This document shows positions 57,814 through 64,000 of a DNA stretch of 64,000 bases, piece by piece. Position 1 is the stretch's first letter; every line of letters starts with the position of its first letter. The translations under genes were made by a program, and so were the position numbers. Location of the stretch: contig PLIO01000086.1 of assembly GCA_003140075.1 (NCBI GenBank), positions 9,690-73,689 on the forward strand, read 5' to 3'. The notes under the pieces were generated by a model, which did not search any database, was not told the origin of the DNA, and saw only the letters and a program-made list of their open reading frames with translations. The DNA is from Acidobacteriaceae bacterium. GTDB taxonomy: Bacteria > Acidobacteriota > Terriglobia > Terriglobales > Acidobacteriaceae.

Positions 57814-58579
57814 AATCTTTTTCGAGCACGACAGCTGGCCGCGCGCTCTCGGCTGGTCCGCGAGTTTTCACGTCGCCCTCACTGCGCTCATCGTGCTCTA
57901 CTCCGTCGTATTCACCGGATCGACCGGCCAGGGTTGGGGCACCGGCGGTGGCGGCGACGCCATGGGCGTCACTCTGGTAAGTTCGGTTCCCTTGCCCACT
58001 CCAGCTGCGCCAACGCAAAATGTTCTGGCCAACGAATCCAAAGGCCTCACCAAGTCGGAACCTAAGGTTGAAGAGAAAGAGCCAGACGCCATCGAGATTC
58101 AGGGCAAGAACGCCAAGATCAAGAAGCAACCTCCCACCTCAACCAAAGCCAAGGCTGAGCCTCCACCCGAAGAAACTAACCAGGCGGCCTTCGGCGAAGG
58201 TGGCCCCGTCAGCGGACCCTATGGCACCTTCGCTGCCGGCGGCGCCAAGGGCGGCTTCGGCGTCACCGGTGGTGGCGGCGACTTCGGCACTCGCTACGGC
58301 TGGTACGTCCAGGTGATTCAGCGTAAAGTTTCTGAGAATTGGCTCAAGTACGAGGTCGACCCGAGCATCGCCGGCGCGGAACGCGTCTATATCACCTTTG
58401 ATGTGGCCCGTGACGGCCACCCCTTCAACGTGCAGGTCGAGCAATCCAGCGGCATCCCGTCACTCGATCAATCGGCCGTCCGCGCCCTGCAGCGTATCGA
58501 CACCTTTGGGACTCTACCCGCCGATTACAGCGGCAGCAAGATCTCCGTCGAGTACTGGTTTGACTACAGCAGGAAATAA
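57797..58579 (+). CDS. TonB/TolA-type energy transducer
   Basis: 260 residues. One N-terminal TM (WSASFHVALTALIVLYSVVF, about 16-35), then a Lys/Glu/Pro-rich periplasmic linker, a Gly-rich stretch (GGAKGGFGVTGGGGDFG) and a C-terminal TonB/TolA domain (IQRKVSENWLKYEVDPSIAG; VQVEQSSGIPSLDQSAVRAL; ISVEYWFDYSR). The TonB_C pattern SSGxPxLDxxAxxA is clear. Context between tolR and tolB says it does the TolA job, while the C-terminal sequence is more TonB-like. The linker is shorter than in E. coli TolA. Confidence 0.88.
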   Translation: MAQNAEIFFEHDSWPRALGWSASFHVALTALIVLYSVVFTGSTGQGWGTGGGGDAMGVTLVSSVPLPTPAAPTQNVLANESKGLTKSEPKVEEKEPDAIEIQGKNAKIKKQPPTSTKAKAEPPPEETNQAAFGEGGPVSGPYGTFAAGGAKGGFGVTGGGGDFGTRYGWYVQVIQRKVSENWLKYEVDPSIAGAERVYITFDVARDGHPFNVQVEQSSGIPSLDQSAVRALQRIDTFGTLPADYSGSKISVEYWFDYSRK

Positions 58580-58990
58580 TTTTGTGTACTTAGGGACCGG
58601 GAAACGCATCCATACGGAATACGCGGAAATGTCGATTTGCAAGAAAAGAAGATAGTGGCTCAATTTGAATATTCAGCTCTCCATTTCGGCGTCATCCTGA
58701 GCGGAGCCGTTCTTCAGGCGCAGCGAAGGATCTCAAGCTGGCTGGTATTTGCGGGAGATCCCTCACGCGGCTGAAGTACGCCGCGTTTCGGGATGACGGC
58801 CTCCATCATGGGAGGAAATTAATACTGAGGCACCCCCAAAAAGAAACCACGAACGCGTCTACCGGATTATTCTTAAGGTTCCATAATTCTGCACAGGAGC
58901 GATCACAGCTTGCCAAACAGAACGTATCGGCATACGATATTGTCGTACGAGGTGTGCTTTTCCCGGTACCGCGGTAACAGTTCCAATCGA
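58580..58990 (+). other. Intergenic region with dispersed repeat
   Basis: About 410 bp before tolB. It contains the 50-bp dispersed repeat (58685-58734) and a second half with opposite-facing GGGATGAC, so the whole 58690-58800 block is bounded by GTCATCC/GGATGAC inverted ends. No gene seen. Confidence 0.5.
58685..58734 (+). repeat. Dispersed 50-bp repeat, copy A
   Basis: TTCGGCGTCATCCTGAGCGG and following sequence up to GGATCTC. It matches 62351-62400 at nearly every position. Inverted ends (GTCATCC ... GGATGAC) close about 110 bp downstream. Confidence 0.85.
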
Positions 58991-60385
58991 ATGCTCGACA
59001 GCCGCAGAAAAATCAGCCCGGCGCTCTCTTTTCTAAGCGCCCCGTGGTGCCCGCGCCATCTCGGTAGTTTGTCTTCCCTTCTGCTGCTCCTCGTCGCGCT
59101 CACGTCAGTTTCCTTCGCCCAGGATTGGGTCCGCACCGGCTCGGGTCTGGGCGTCGACAAAGTCCGCCTCGCCGTTCCGGACTTCAAACCCTCCAGCGCC
59201 GACCCACAGAACGCCGCTCTCCTCAAGACTTTCAACGACACTTTCTGGAACGATCTCGATAATTCCGGCGTCGTCGAACTCGTCTCCAAGAGCTTTTATC
59301 CCTTAGCGGTGCCCGGCCAGCCCACCGAAGTCACCTTCGGGTTGTGGAATGCTCCTCCGCCCAACGCCGCCATGCTCGCCTTCGGCAATCTTGCCGTCGC
59401 CGCCGGTAAAGTCACCGTCCAGGGCTGGCTCTACGACGTCAAGAACACCGCCTCTCCTCAGGTTCTCGGCAAGCAATATTCGGACATCGCCACCGACGAT
59501 GCCGCCCGCCTCATCGCCCACAAATTCGCCGACGAAATCATCTATCGCCTCGGCGGCGGAATTACCGGCATCGCCGAAAGTAAAATATTTTTCGTTAGCG
59601 ATCGCGGCGGCCACAAAGAAGTCTGGATGATGGATTACGACGGCTCCAATCAGCGTCAACTCACCCATGAGGGATCGATCGCTCTTTCGCCGCGCATCTC
59701 CCCCGACGGTTCCCGCCTCGCCTTCAGCGCTTTAACCAAGAGCGGCTGGGACATCCTTATGTATTCCATGGATCTCAACCGTCCGGTCAGCTTCCCCCGC
59801 TTCGGCGCCACCAATCTATCTCCCGCGTGGTCTCCGGATGGAGCAAAGCTCGCCATCTCCTCCTCGCGCGGCGGCAATTCCCAGATTTATGTCTGCGATG
59901 CCTCCGGCTCCAACCTGCACCGCATGACTACAGGAAAAGGCCCCGACGTTTCTCCCGCGTGGAACCGCAAGACCGGCGCTCAGATCGCCTTCGTTAGCGG
60001 CAGCACCGGATTGCCCCAGGTCTACACCATGGAAGCCGACGGCACCAACCTGCAGCGCATGACCGACCAGGGTTACGCCGTCTCGCCCAACTGGTCACCC
60101 AACGGACAGTTCCTCACCCTGGCCTGGATTCGCAAATACGGCCCCGGTGAGCCCGGCTCCTCCGACATCTACCTGATGGATATCGCCAGCAAACAATGGG
60201 TCCAGCTCACCCACGACGGCGGACGCAACGATTTTCCTTCATGGTCGCCCGATGGCCGCCACATCGTTTTTCAGTCCGGCCGCTCCGGCAAGGAAGAAAT
60301 CTGGGAGATGCTCGCCGACGGCACCAAACTCCATCAGCTGACTTTTACTGGACGTAATTCGCAACCGAATTGGAGTTGGAAATAA
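58991..60385 (+). CDS. tolB: TolB, periplasmic beta-propeller
   Basis: 464 residues from the ATG at 58991 (MLDSRRKISPALSFLSAPWC). The frame is open back to 58910, but the signal peptide reads best from here (LSSLLLLLVALTSVSFAQ, cleavage before DW). The N-terminal TolB_N domain (VRLAVPDFKPSSADPQNAAL) is followed by a six-bladed propeller with repeated SPDGSRLAF, SPDGAKLAISS, SPNGQFLTLAW and SPDGRHIVFQS strands. TolB binds Pal in the periplasm. It is 411 bp from the TonB/TolA gene, so it may have its own promoter. Confidence 0.92.
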   Translation: MLDSRRKISPALSFLSAPWCPRHLGSLSSLLLLLVALTSVSFAQDWVRTGSGLGVDKVRLAVPDFKPSSADPQNAALLKTFNDTFWNDLDNSGVVELVSKSFYPLAVPGQPTEVTFGLWNAPPPNAAMLAFGNLAVAAGKVTVQGWLYDVKNTASPQVLGKQYSDIATDDAARLIAHKFADEIIYRLGGGITGIAESKIFFVSDRGGHKEVWMMDYDGSNQRQLTHEGSIALSPRISPDGSRLAFSALTKSGWDILMYSMDLNRPVSFPRFGATNLSPAWSPDGAKLAISSSRGGNSQIYVCDASGSNLHRMTTGKGPDVSPAWNRKTGAQIAFVSGSTGLPQVYTMEADGTNLQRMTDQGYAVSPNWSPNGQFLTLAWIRKYGPGEPGSSDIYLMDIASKQWVQLTHDGGRNDFPSWSPDGRHIVFQSGRSGKEEIWEMLADGTKLHQLTFTGRNSQPNWSWK

Positions 60386-60437
60386 AAACACTTCGTCTGG
60401 ACCACAAATCGATTTTCGGTCCGCAGGAGGATCAAAC

Positions 60438-61190
60438 GTGAAGAGGAACAATATGAAACATCAAACCTTAAAGGTAATCGCAACCGTTATCGCTCTGGCC
60501 GCTATTCTTATGCTAGGTGCTTGCGCGAAGAAAGCAGCTCCACCGCCGCCACCGCCGCCACCCCCAACAGCACCATCGCCCACGGCTTCCATTTCCGTCA
60601 GCCCAGATACCATCCAGCAGGGTCAATCGGCCACTCTGACCTGGCAGACCACGAACGCCACCGACGTCTCCATCGATGGCATCGGCGCGGTTCAAGCCAA
60701 CGGGTCGCAGCAGGTCAGCCCCACCGACTCCACCACCTATCACCTCACGGCCAAAGGCGCCGGCGGTACTCAAGATGCCACTACGCGTCTCACGGTCACG
60801 CCTCCGCCGGTCGTCCAAACTTCGACTCCTTTGCCTACGGATGAAGACCTGTTCGGCCAGACCGTCAAGGACGTTTATTTCGACTACGACAAGTCCGATG
60901 TTCGCGCCGATCAGCAGGCTGCCGTGCAGAGCGACGCGCAGTTCCTCACCCAGCACTCCAACATCAACTTCACCATAGAAGGGCACTGCGACGACCGCGG
61001 CTCCACCGAGTACAACCTGGCTCTGGGCGACCAGCGGGCCAACACGGTGAAGAATGCCTTGGTCACGGCTGGAATCGGCGCCGCTCGCATCAAGACCATC
61101 AGTTACGGCAAGGAAAAGCCGTTCTGCGTGGAAGACAACGAAGCCTGTTGGCAGCAGAACCGCCGCGGCCACTTCGTCTATCAGAAGTAG
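60438..61190 (+). CDS. pal: Pal, peptidoglycan-associated lipoprotein with an added Ig-like domain
   Basis: 250 residues from the GTG at 60438, which has AGGAGG seven bases upstream. An ATG at 60453 is also possible. Lipoprotein signal with lipobox LMLGAC (acylated Cys about 29), then a polyproline run, an Ig-like beta-sandwich (about 50-118: ISVSPDTIQQGQSATLTWQT ... YHLTAKGAG) and the OmpA-like peptidoglycan-binding domain (about 133-250: DVYFDYDKSDVRADQQAAV; IEGHCDDRGSTEYNLALGDQ with the conserved D and R). It anchors the outer membrane to the wall. The Ig-like insertion makes it longer than E. coli Pal (~170). Confidence 0.92.
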   Translation: MKRNNMKHQTLKVIATVIALAAILMLGACAKKAAPPPPPPPPPTAPSPTASISVSPDTIQQGQSATLTWQTTNATDVSIDGIGAVQANGSQQVSPTDSTTYHLTAKGAGGTQDATTRLTVTPPPVVQTSTPLPTDEDLFGQTVKDVYFDYDKSDVRADQQAAVQSDAQFLTQHSNINFTIEGHCDDRGSTEYNLALGDQRANTVKNALVTAGIGAARIKTISYGKEKPFCVEDNEACWQQNRRGHFVYQK

Positions 61191-61206
61191 TACTTGGTTT
61201 GGGAGT

Positions 61207-61260
61207 TGGGGCATCGCTTGCGCGATGCCCCAGTTCGTGTAGCGCCGCCGTCCCGGCGGC
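61207..61260 (+). terminator. Hairpins after pal (terminator-like / REP-like)
   Basis: An 11-bp perfect stem TGGGGCATCGC/GCGATGCCCCA (61207-61217 and 61222-61232) starts 16 bp after the pal stop. A second hairpin GCCGCC-gtccc-GGCGGC follows at 61244-61260. No T-run follows, so termination is uncertain; the second one resembles dispersed GC hairpins. Confidence 0.5.
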
Positions 61261-61433
61261 TGTAGTGTGGGCGTCCCCCCAGGCTGATAGCAGCCAGATC
61301 GGCGACGTAGGTTTTGCACAGTCTTCAACGAGGTCACCCGCGAATCCATGCGTACGCCGATTCCGGACCTTCCTCATGCCCTTTCAGGTTCCGTCGCCAA
61401 AATCTTCACAACCTATGGCACGCCTAATCCATC

Positions 61434-61439
61434 TACAAT
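61434..61439 (+). promoter_or_regulatory. TACAAT -10-like box of cpoB
   Basis: CATCTACAATAGG, 23 bp before the cpoB start. It has the same framing as CATCTATAAT before tolQ. No convincing -35. Confidence 0.35.
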
Positions 61440-61461
61440 AGGTCGTAGGATAATTGTGCTT

Positions 61462-62310
61462 ATGAACCCACAATTTCGCTCTGCCGTTTTCGCTTTGCTC
61501 TCGATGCTGTGTCTCGCCGTCGCCCCCGCATGGGGCGTCAACAAAGAAACGATCCAGCTCCAGACCCAGGTCCAGCAACTCCAGGAGCAGATGACCGCCA
61601 TGCAGCGCAGCTTTGACGAGCGCATGGGCGTCATGAAAAACCTGGTCGAGCAGGATACCGACGCCGTCAACAAAGTCGCCGCCGCCCTCACCAATCTGCA
61701 GGCCACGTTACAAAAGCAGCAAGGCGACTCCTCGAGCCATGTCGACCAACTCTCTGGCCAGATCCAGTCCCTCAACGACAGTCTCGACGAACTTAAGGCG
61801 CGTCTCGCCAAAGTCAGCAAGCAACTCGAGGACATGCAGGCCTCGCAGCAAAGCCAGGCCGCACAAACCGCCCAACAGCAGGCGCAGCAGCAGGCTCAGG
61901 CTCAGGCGCCTCCGCCCGATGTCCTCTACAACAACGCCCTGCGCGATTACAACGGCGCCAAGAACGATCTCGCGACTCAGGAATTTTCCGACTACATCAA
62001 GTTCTATCCCAACACCGATCTCGCCGGAAACTGCTACTTCTACCTCGGCGAAATTCAATTCCGCCAGGCCAACTACCAGCAAGCCGCGCAGAGCTACGAC
62101 CAGGTCCTGCAGAACTTTCCCACCGGAACCAAAGTCGCTTCCGCCCAGTTAAAAAAAGGTTTTGCGTTAATCGAACTCGGCAAACAGGAGGATGGCGTGC
62201 AAGAGTTGCGCCATCTCATCCAGCGCTATCCCCACTCCCCGGAAGCTCTGCAGGCGCGGGAACGCCTGCGCAAGCTCGGGGTTTCTTCCACGACTCGCCC
62301 CGGCGAATAA
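61462..62310 (+). CDS. cpoB: CpoB/YbgF, Tol-Pal accessory protein
   Basis: 282 residues from the ATG at 61462 (MNPQFRSAVFALLSMLCLAV), chosen for the signal peptide (cleavage near AWG-VN). An in-frame extension to 61348 is non-coding in character. An N-terminal coiled coil (about 28-145, QLQTQVQQLQEQMTAMQRSF) and Gln/Ala-rich linker are followed by a C-terminal TPR region (about 165-280: YNNALRDYNGAKNDLATQEF, NYQQAAQSYDQVLQNFPTGT and SPEALQARERLRKLG). CpoB coordinates Tol with peptidoglycan synthesis at the septum. Last gene of the tol cluster. Confidence 0.9.
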   Translation: MNPQFRSAVFALLSMLCLAVAPAWGVNKETIQLQTQVQQLQEQMTAMQRSFDERMGVMKNLVEQDTDAVNKVAAALTNLQATLQKQQGDSSSHVDQLSGQIQSLNDSLDELKARLAKVSKQLEDMQASQQSQAAQTAQQQAQQQAQAQAPPPDVLYNNALRDYNGAKNDLATQEFSDYIKFYPNTDLAGNCYFYLGEIQFRQANYQQAAQSYDQVLQNFPTGTKVASAQLKKGFALIELGKQEDGVQELRHLIQRYPHSPEALQARERLRKLGVSSTTRPGE

Positions 62311-62350
62311 TTTCGATGTTTGGAGTTTTGAGTATGACGATCTACATCCC

Positions 62351-62400
62351 TTCGGCGTCATCCCGAGCGAAGCCGTTCTCCAGGCGGAGCGAGGGATCTC
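62351..62400 (+). repeat. Dispersed 50-bp repeat, copy B
   Basis: TTCGGCGTCATCCCGAGCGA onward to GGATCTC. Near-identical to 58685-58734. A shorter relative is at 14125-14150. Confidence 0.85.
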
Positions 62401-62456
62401 GCGCGTATTGCCGACCTTCCAACCAACCACGCCACTCTAGATAAACGGAGGCCCTC

Positions 62457-62690
62457 ATGACCAAAATTTCTGACAACGATCCCGACGCCGCCAAAGGCGC
62501 CACCGAGGAAGAACACACTCATAACGGAAACGCCGGCCTAGCCGCACAACTCGGTCACCGCGACCAGGACTCCATCCTCAAAGACGCCGACACCGACTTC
62601 CCCGAGCCCGGCGGCAGCCCCGAACATTCCAGCGGCCGCCCCAAGCCGGCCAGTGTCAAGAACAAGAAAAAGAAACCAAGCGTCGCCTGA
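62457..62690 (+). CDS. Small hydrophilic protein (77 aa)
   Basis: 77 residues from the ATG at 62457 with CGGAGG at about 6 bp. Highly charged and probably disordered: MTKISDNDPDAAKGATEEEH, TDFPEPGGSPEHSSGRPKPA and a lysine-rich end (SVKNKKKKPSVA). The good ribosome binding site argues for real expression. No domain recognised. It lies 147 bp after cpoB and converges on the hydrolase gene. Confidence 0.6.
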   Translation: MTKISDNDPDAAKGATEEEHTHNGNAGLAAQLGHRDQDSILKDADTDFPEPGGSPEHSSGRPKPASVKNKKKKPSVA

Positions 62691-62747
62691 GAGCTCCAGA
62701 ATAGGCCGAGAAGCCGCGCTGAGGTTCCTCTGTGACCCCCGCTGTGT

Positions 62748-63524
62748 TCAGGCCTTTTTCGCGGCGTCCATCACCACTCGCTCCACATCCTTCCACGCAG
62801 CAGCCCGCGGGTCAACCACCTCAAAATGTCCCGCTCCCGCAATCTCCACCAACCGCGCATCTTCTTTCCTCTTCACCTTTGCGCGAACATAATCCTTGCT
62901 GAACGCCGCCGGCACCACGTCATCCTCCGCGCCATGCACCAGCCACTGGCGCGCCGCAATCACCAGCCGCATCGGGTCCGCCTCCCGATAATGATCTCCC
63001 ACCTCCGCTGGCGTCCCACCCAGAAACTCCACCACCGCATCGTTACTCAAATGCAATTCATATGCCCGCTGCAGATCCACCACCCCCGCCAGCGAGATCG
63101 CAGCCGTCACACCCGTTTCATGCGCCGCTAAGCACAGCGCCAGCTGCCCTCCGGCCGAATGCCCCATGACGAGGACCCGCTTCGCATCGAACTCATACTT
63201 ACGCGCATTCTGCAGCAGAAACTGATACGCCGCGCGAATATCGGCAAACGTTCCCGGCCATCCTCCGCCCGCATTGCCCACTCGCCGGTACTCCACATTC
63301 ACCGTCGCCACTCCCTTCGCGGTTAATGCCGCGCACAGATGACCCATATACCCCAGATCGTACTTGGCCCGCCAGTACCCGCCATGAACAATCATCGCCA
63401 GCGGATGCGGCCCCGTTCCCTTCGGCAGCCGCAAATCCACAAACTGATTCTCATCGCTGCCGTACGCCACCCGCGCATCAGCCTTCGGCGCCGCCAAACT
63501 CAAAATGTCATCGCCCTGTGTCAT
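62748..63524 (-). CDS. Alpha/beta hydrolase (BD-FAE/kynurenine formamidase-like)
   Basis: 258 residues. Oxyanion-hole motif MIVHGGYWRAKYD (about 44-56), nucleophile elbow MGHSAGGQLAL (Ser about 123), acid in VHGAEDDVVPA (Asp 201 or 202) and histidine in GAGHFEVVDP (His about 233). This full triad with HGGxW is typical of the BD-FAE/kynurenine formamidase group, an esterase of small acyl or amide substrates. No signal peptide. The ATG lies three bases from a heptad-repeat array that extends over the stop of the permease gene upstream. Confidence 0.87.
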   Translation of the reverse strand: MTQGDDILSLAAPKADARVAYGSDENQFVDLRLPKGTGPHPLAMIVHGGYWRAKYDLGYMGHLCAALTAKGVATVNVEYRRVGNAGGGWPGTFADIRAAYQFLLQNARKYEFDAKRVLVMGHSAGGQLALCLAAHETGVTAAISLAGVVDLQRAYELHLSNDAVVEFLGGTPAEVGDHYREADPMRLVIAARQWLVHGAEDDVVPAAFSKDYVRAKVKRKEDARLVEIAGAGHFEVVDPRAAAWKDVERVVMDAAKKA

Positions 63525-63527
63525 GCT

Positions 63528-63562
63528 CGGTACTAGCTACTAGGTACTGGGTACTAGCTACT
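63528..63562. repeat. Heptamer array (GGTACT/AGCTACT words)
   Basis: Five contiguous 7-bp words: CGGTACT, AGCTACT, AGGTACT, GGGTACT, AGCTACT. Same word family as 2103-2144. The TAG stop of the permease gene (63558-63560 on the minus strand) lies inside the last word. Confidence 0.85.
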
Positions 63563-64000
63563 CGTATCGCAACGCCTCAATCGGATCCAGCCTCGCCGCC
63601 CGCATCGCCGGAACCATCCCGCTCACCACTCCCACCACCGCCAATATCCCCGTCGCCACCAGTAAAATCATCGGCGACACAATCAGCCGGATGTCCCCCG
63701 CCTCCGCATGTTTCGCCATCGCGCTATAAAACGTCAGCCGCCCCACCGATACCGACACCACATACGACAGCCCAATGCCCAGCGCGCCGCCCACCGCCGT
63801 AATCGCCATCGCCTCCGCCAGAAACTGGAACATTACATCGCGCCGCCGCGCTCCCAGCGCCTTCTCCACTCCAATCTCGCGCGTCCGCTGCGTCACCGAC
63901 ACCAGCATCATATTCATCAGTCCCACTCCGCCAATGCCCAGCGTCAGCGTCCCAATAAACGCCAGCAGCACCTTCAACGCCAAAGAAATGATCCCGAACT
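63558..64000 (-). CDS. MacB/FtsX-type ABC permease, C-terminal part (partial)
   Basis: The reading frame runs off the right edge of the window, so only the last ~147 residues are visible. Three membrane segments of the FtsX domain can be read: LLAFIGTLTLGIGGVGLMNM, AMAITAVGGALGIGLSYVVS and ILLVATGILAVVGVVSGMVP. The conserved QRTREIGVEKALGARRRDVM and the C-terminal PAMRAARLDPIEALRYE are the standard end of MacB-like permeases. These export lipoproteins, toxins or other compounds, or act in mechanotransmission. The ATPase partner or domain is outside the window. The stop codon is embedded in a heptad repeat. Confidence 0.88.
   Translation of the reverse strand, partial: FGIISLALKVLLAFIGTLTLGIGGVGLMNMMLVSVTQRTREIGVEKALGARRRDVMFQFLAEAMAITAVGGALGIGLSYVVSVSVGRLTFYSAMAKHAEAGDIRLIVSPMILLVATGILAVVGVVSGMVPAMRAARLDPIEALRYE

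Overview
The window reads as a chromosome segment of an Acidobacteriota bacterium, probably of the Koribacter/Terriglobus type. This is inference from gene content: a Ser/Thr kinase fused to a beta-propeller, large BNR/sortilin-like secreted proteins, a Cys/His-motif protein of a kind I associate with this phylum, a full tolQ-tolR-TonB/TolA-tolB-pal-cpoB set of a Gram-negative envelope, and dispersed short repeats. No rRNA is present to confirm it. Sequence is GC-rich throughout, less so in 15-17.5 kb.

0-14 kb: housekeeping and regulation. O-methyltransferase, UPF0173 hydrolase, hpt, a GAF-GAF-PP2C phosphatase coupled to lysA, nadK and tlyA, yebC, a Ser/Thr kinase. Then come two overlapping Fe(II)/2-oxoglutarate oxygenase genes, one carrying three PPG-rich 28-residue repeats next to a prolyl-hydroxylase-like domain, followed by purQ. 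14-17.6 kb: a scarred accessory island with a broken REP-associated (Y1/HUH) transposase, four copies of a palindromic REP-like element, an integrase remnant and several unrecognised small genes.

17.6-33 kb: secreted and metabolic genes. A 1112-aa BNR/sortilin-like protein, PPK2, a persulfide-dioxygenase-like MBL-rhodanese protein, acetyl-CoA synthetase divergent from a porin across a CRP-like palindrome, a PEGA protein and an MHS-type transporter.

33-52.7 kb: an exopolysaccharide/capsule locus entirely on the minus strand, about 19.5 kb. In transcription order: UpxY/RfaH-like antiterminator, PAP2-Wzi fusion, Wza-like SLBB exporter, Wzz/GNVR protein, GDP-mannose-3,5-epimerase-like protein, flippase, STELLO-like transferase, GT4, Wzy-like polymerase, GT2, WbsX-like protein, methyltransferase, GT2, initiating sugar-phosphate transferase and WbpM-like dehydratase. 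Parts for a Wzx/Wzy pathway are present except an obvious tyrosine autokinase. A tRNA-Leu(UAA) lies upstream of the leader.

53.5-64 kb: a receiver/PilZ protein, small genes, the tol-pal-cpoB cluster, an alpha/beta hydrolase and the 3' part of a MacB/FtsX-type permease gene cut by the window edge.

The most unusual signals are the PPG-repeat/prolyl-hydroxylase gene pair, arrays of 7-bp words sitting on or beside stop codons at three places, and the RAYT/REP scar.
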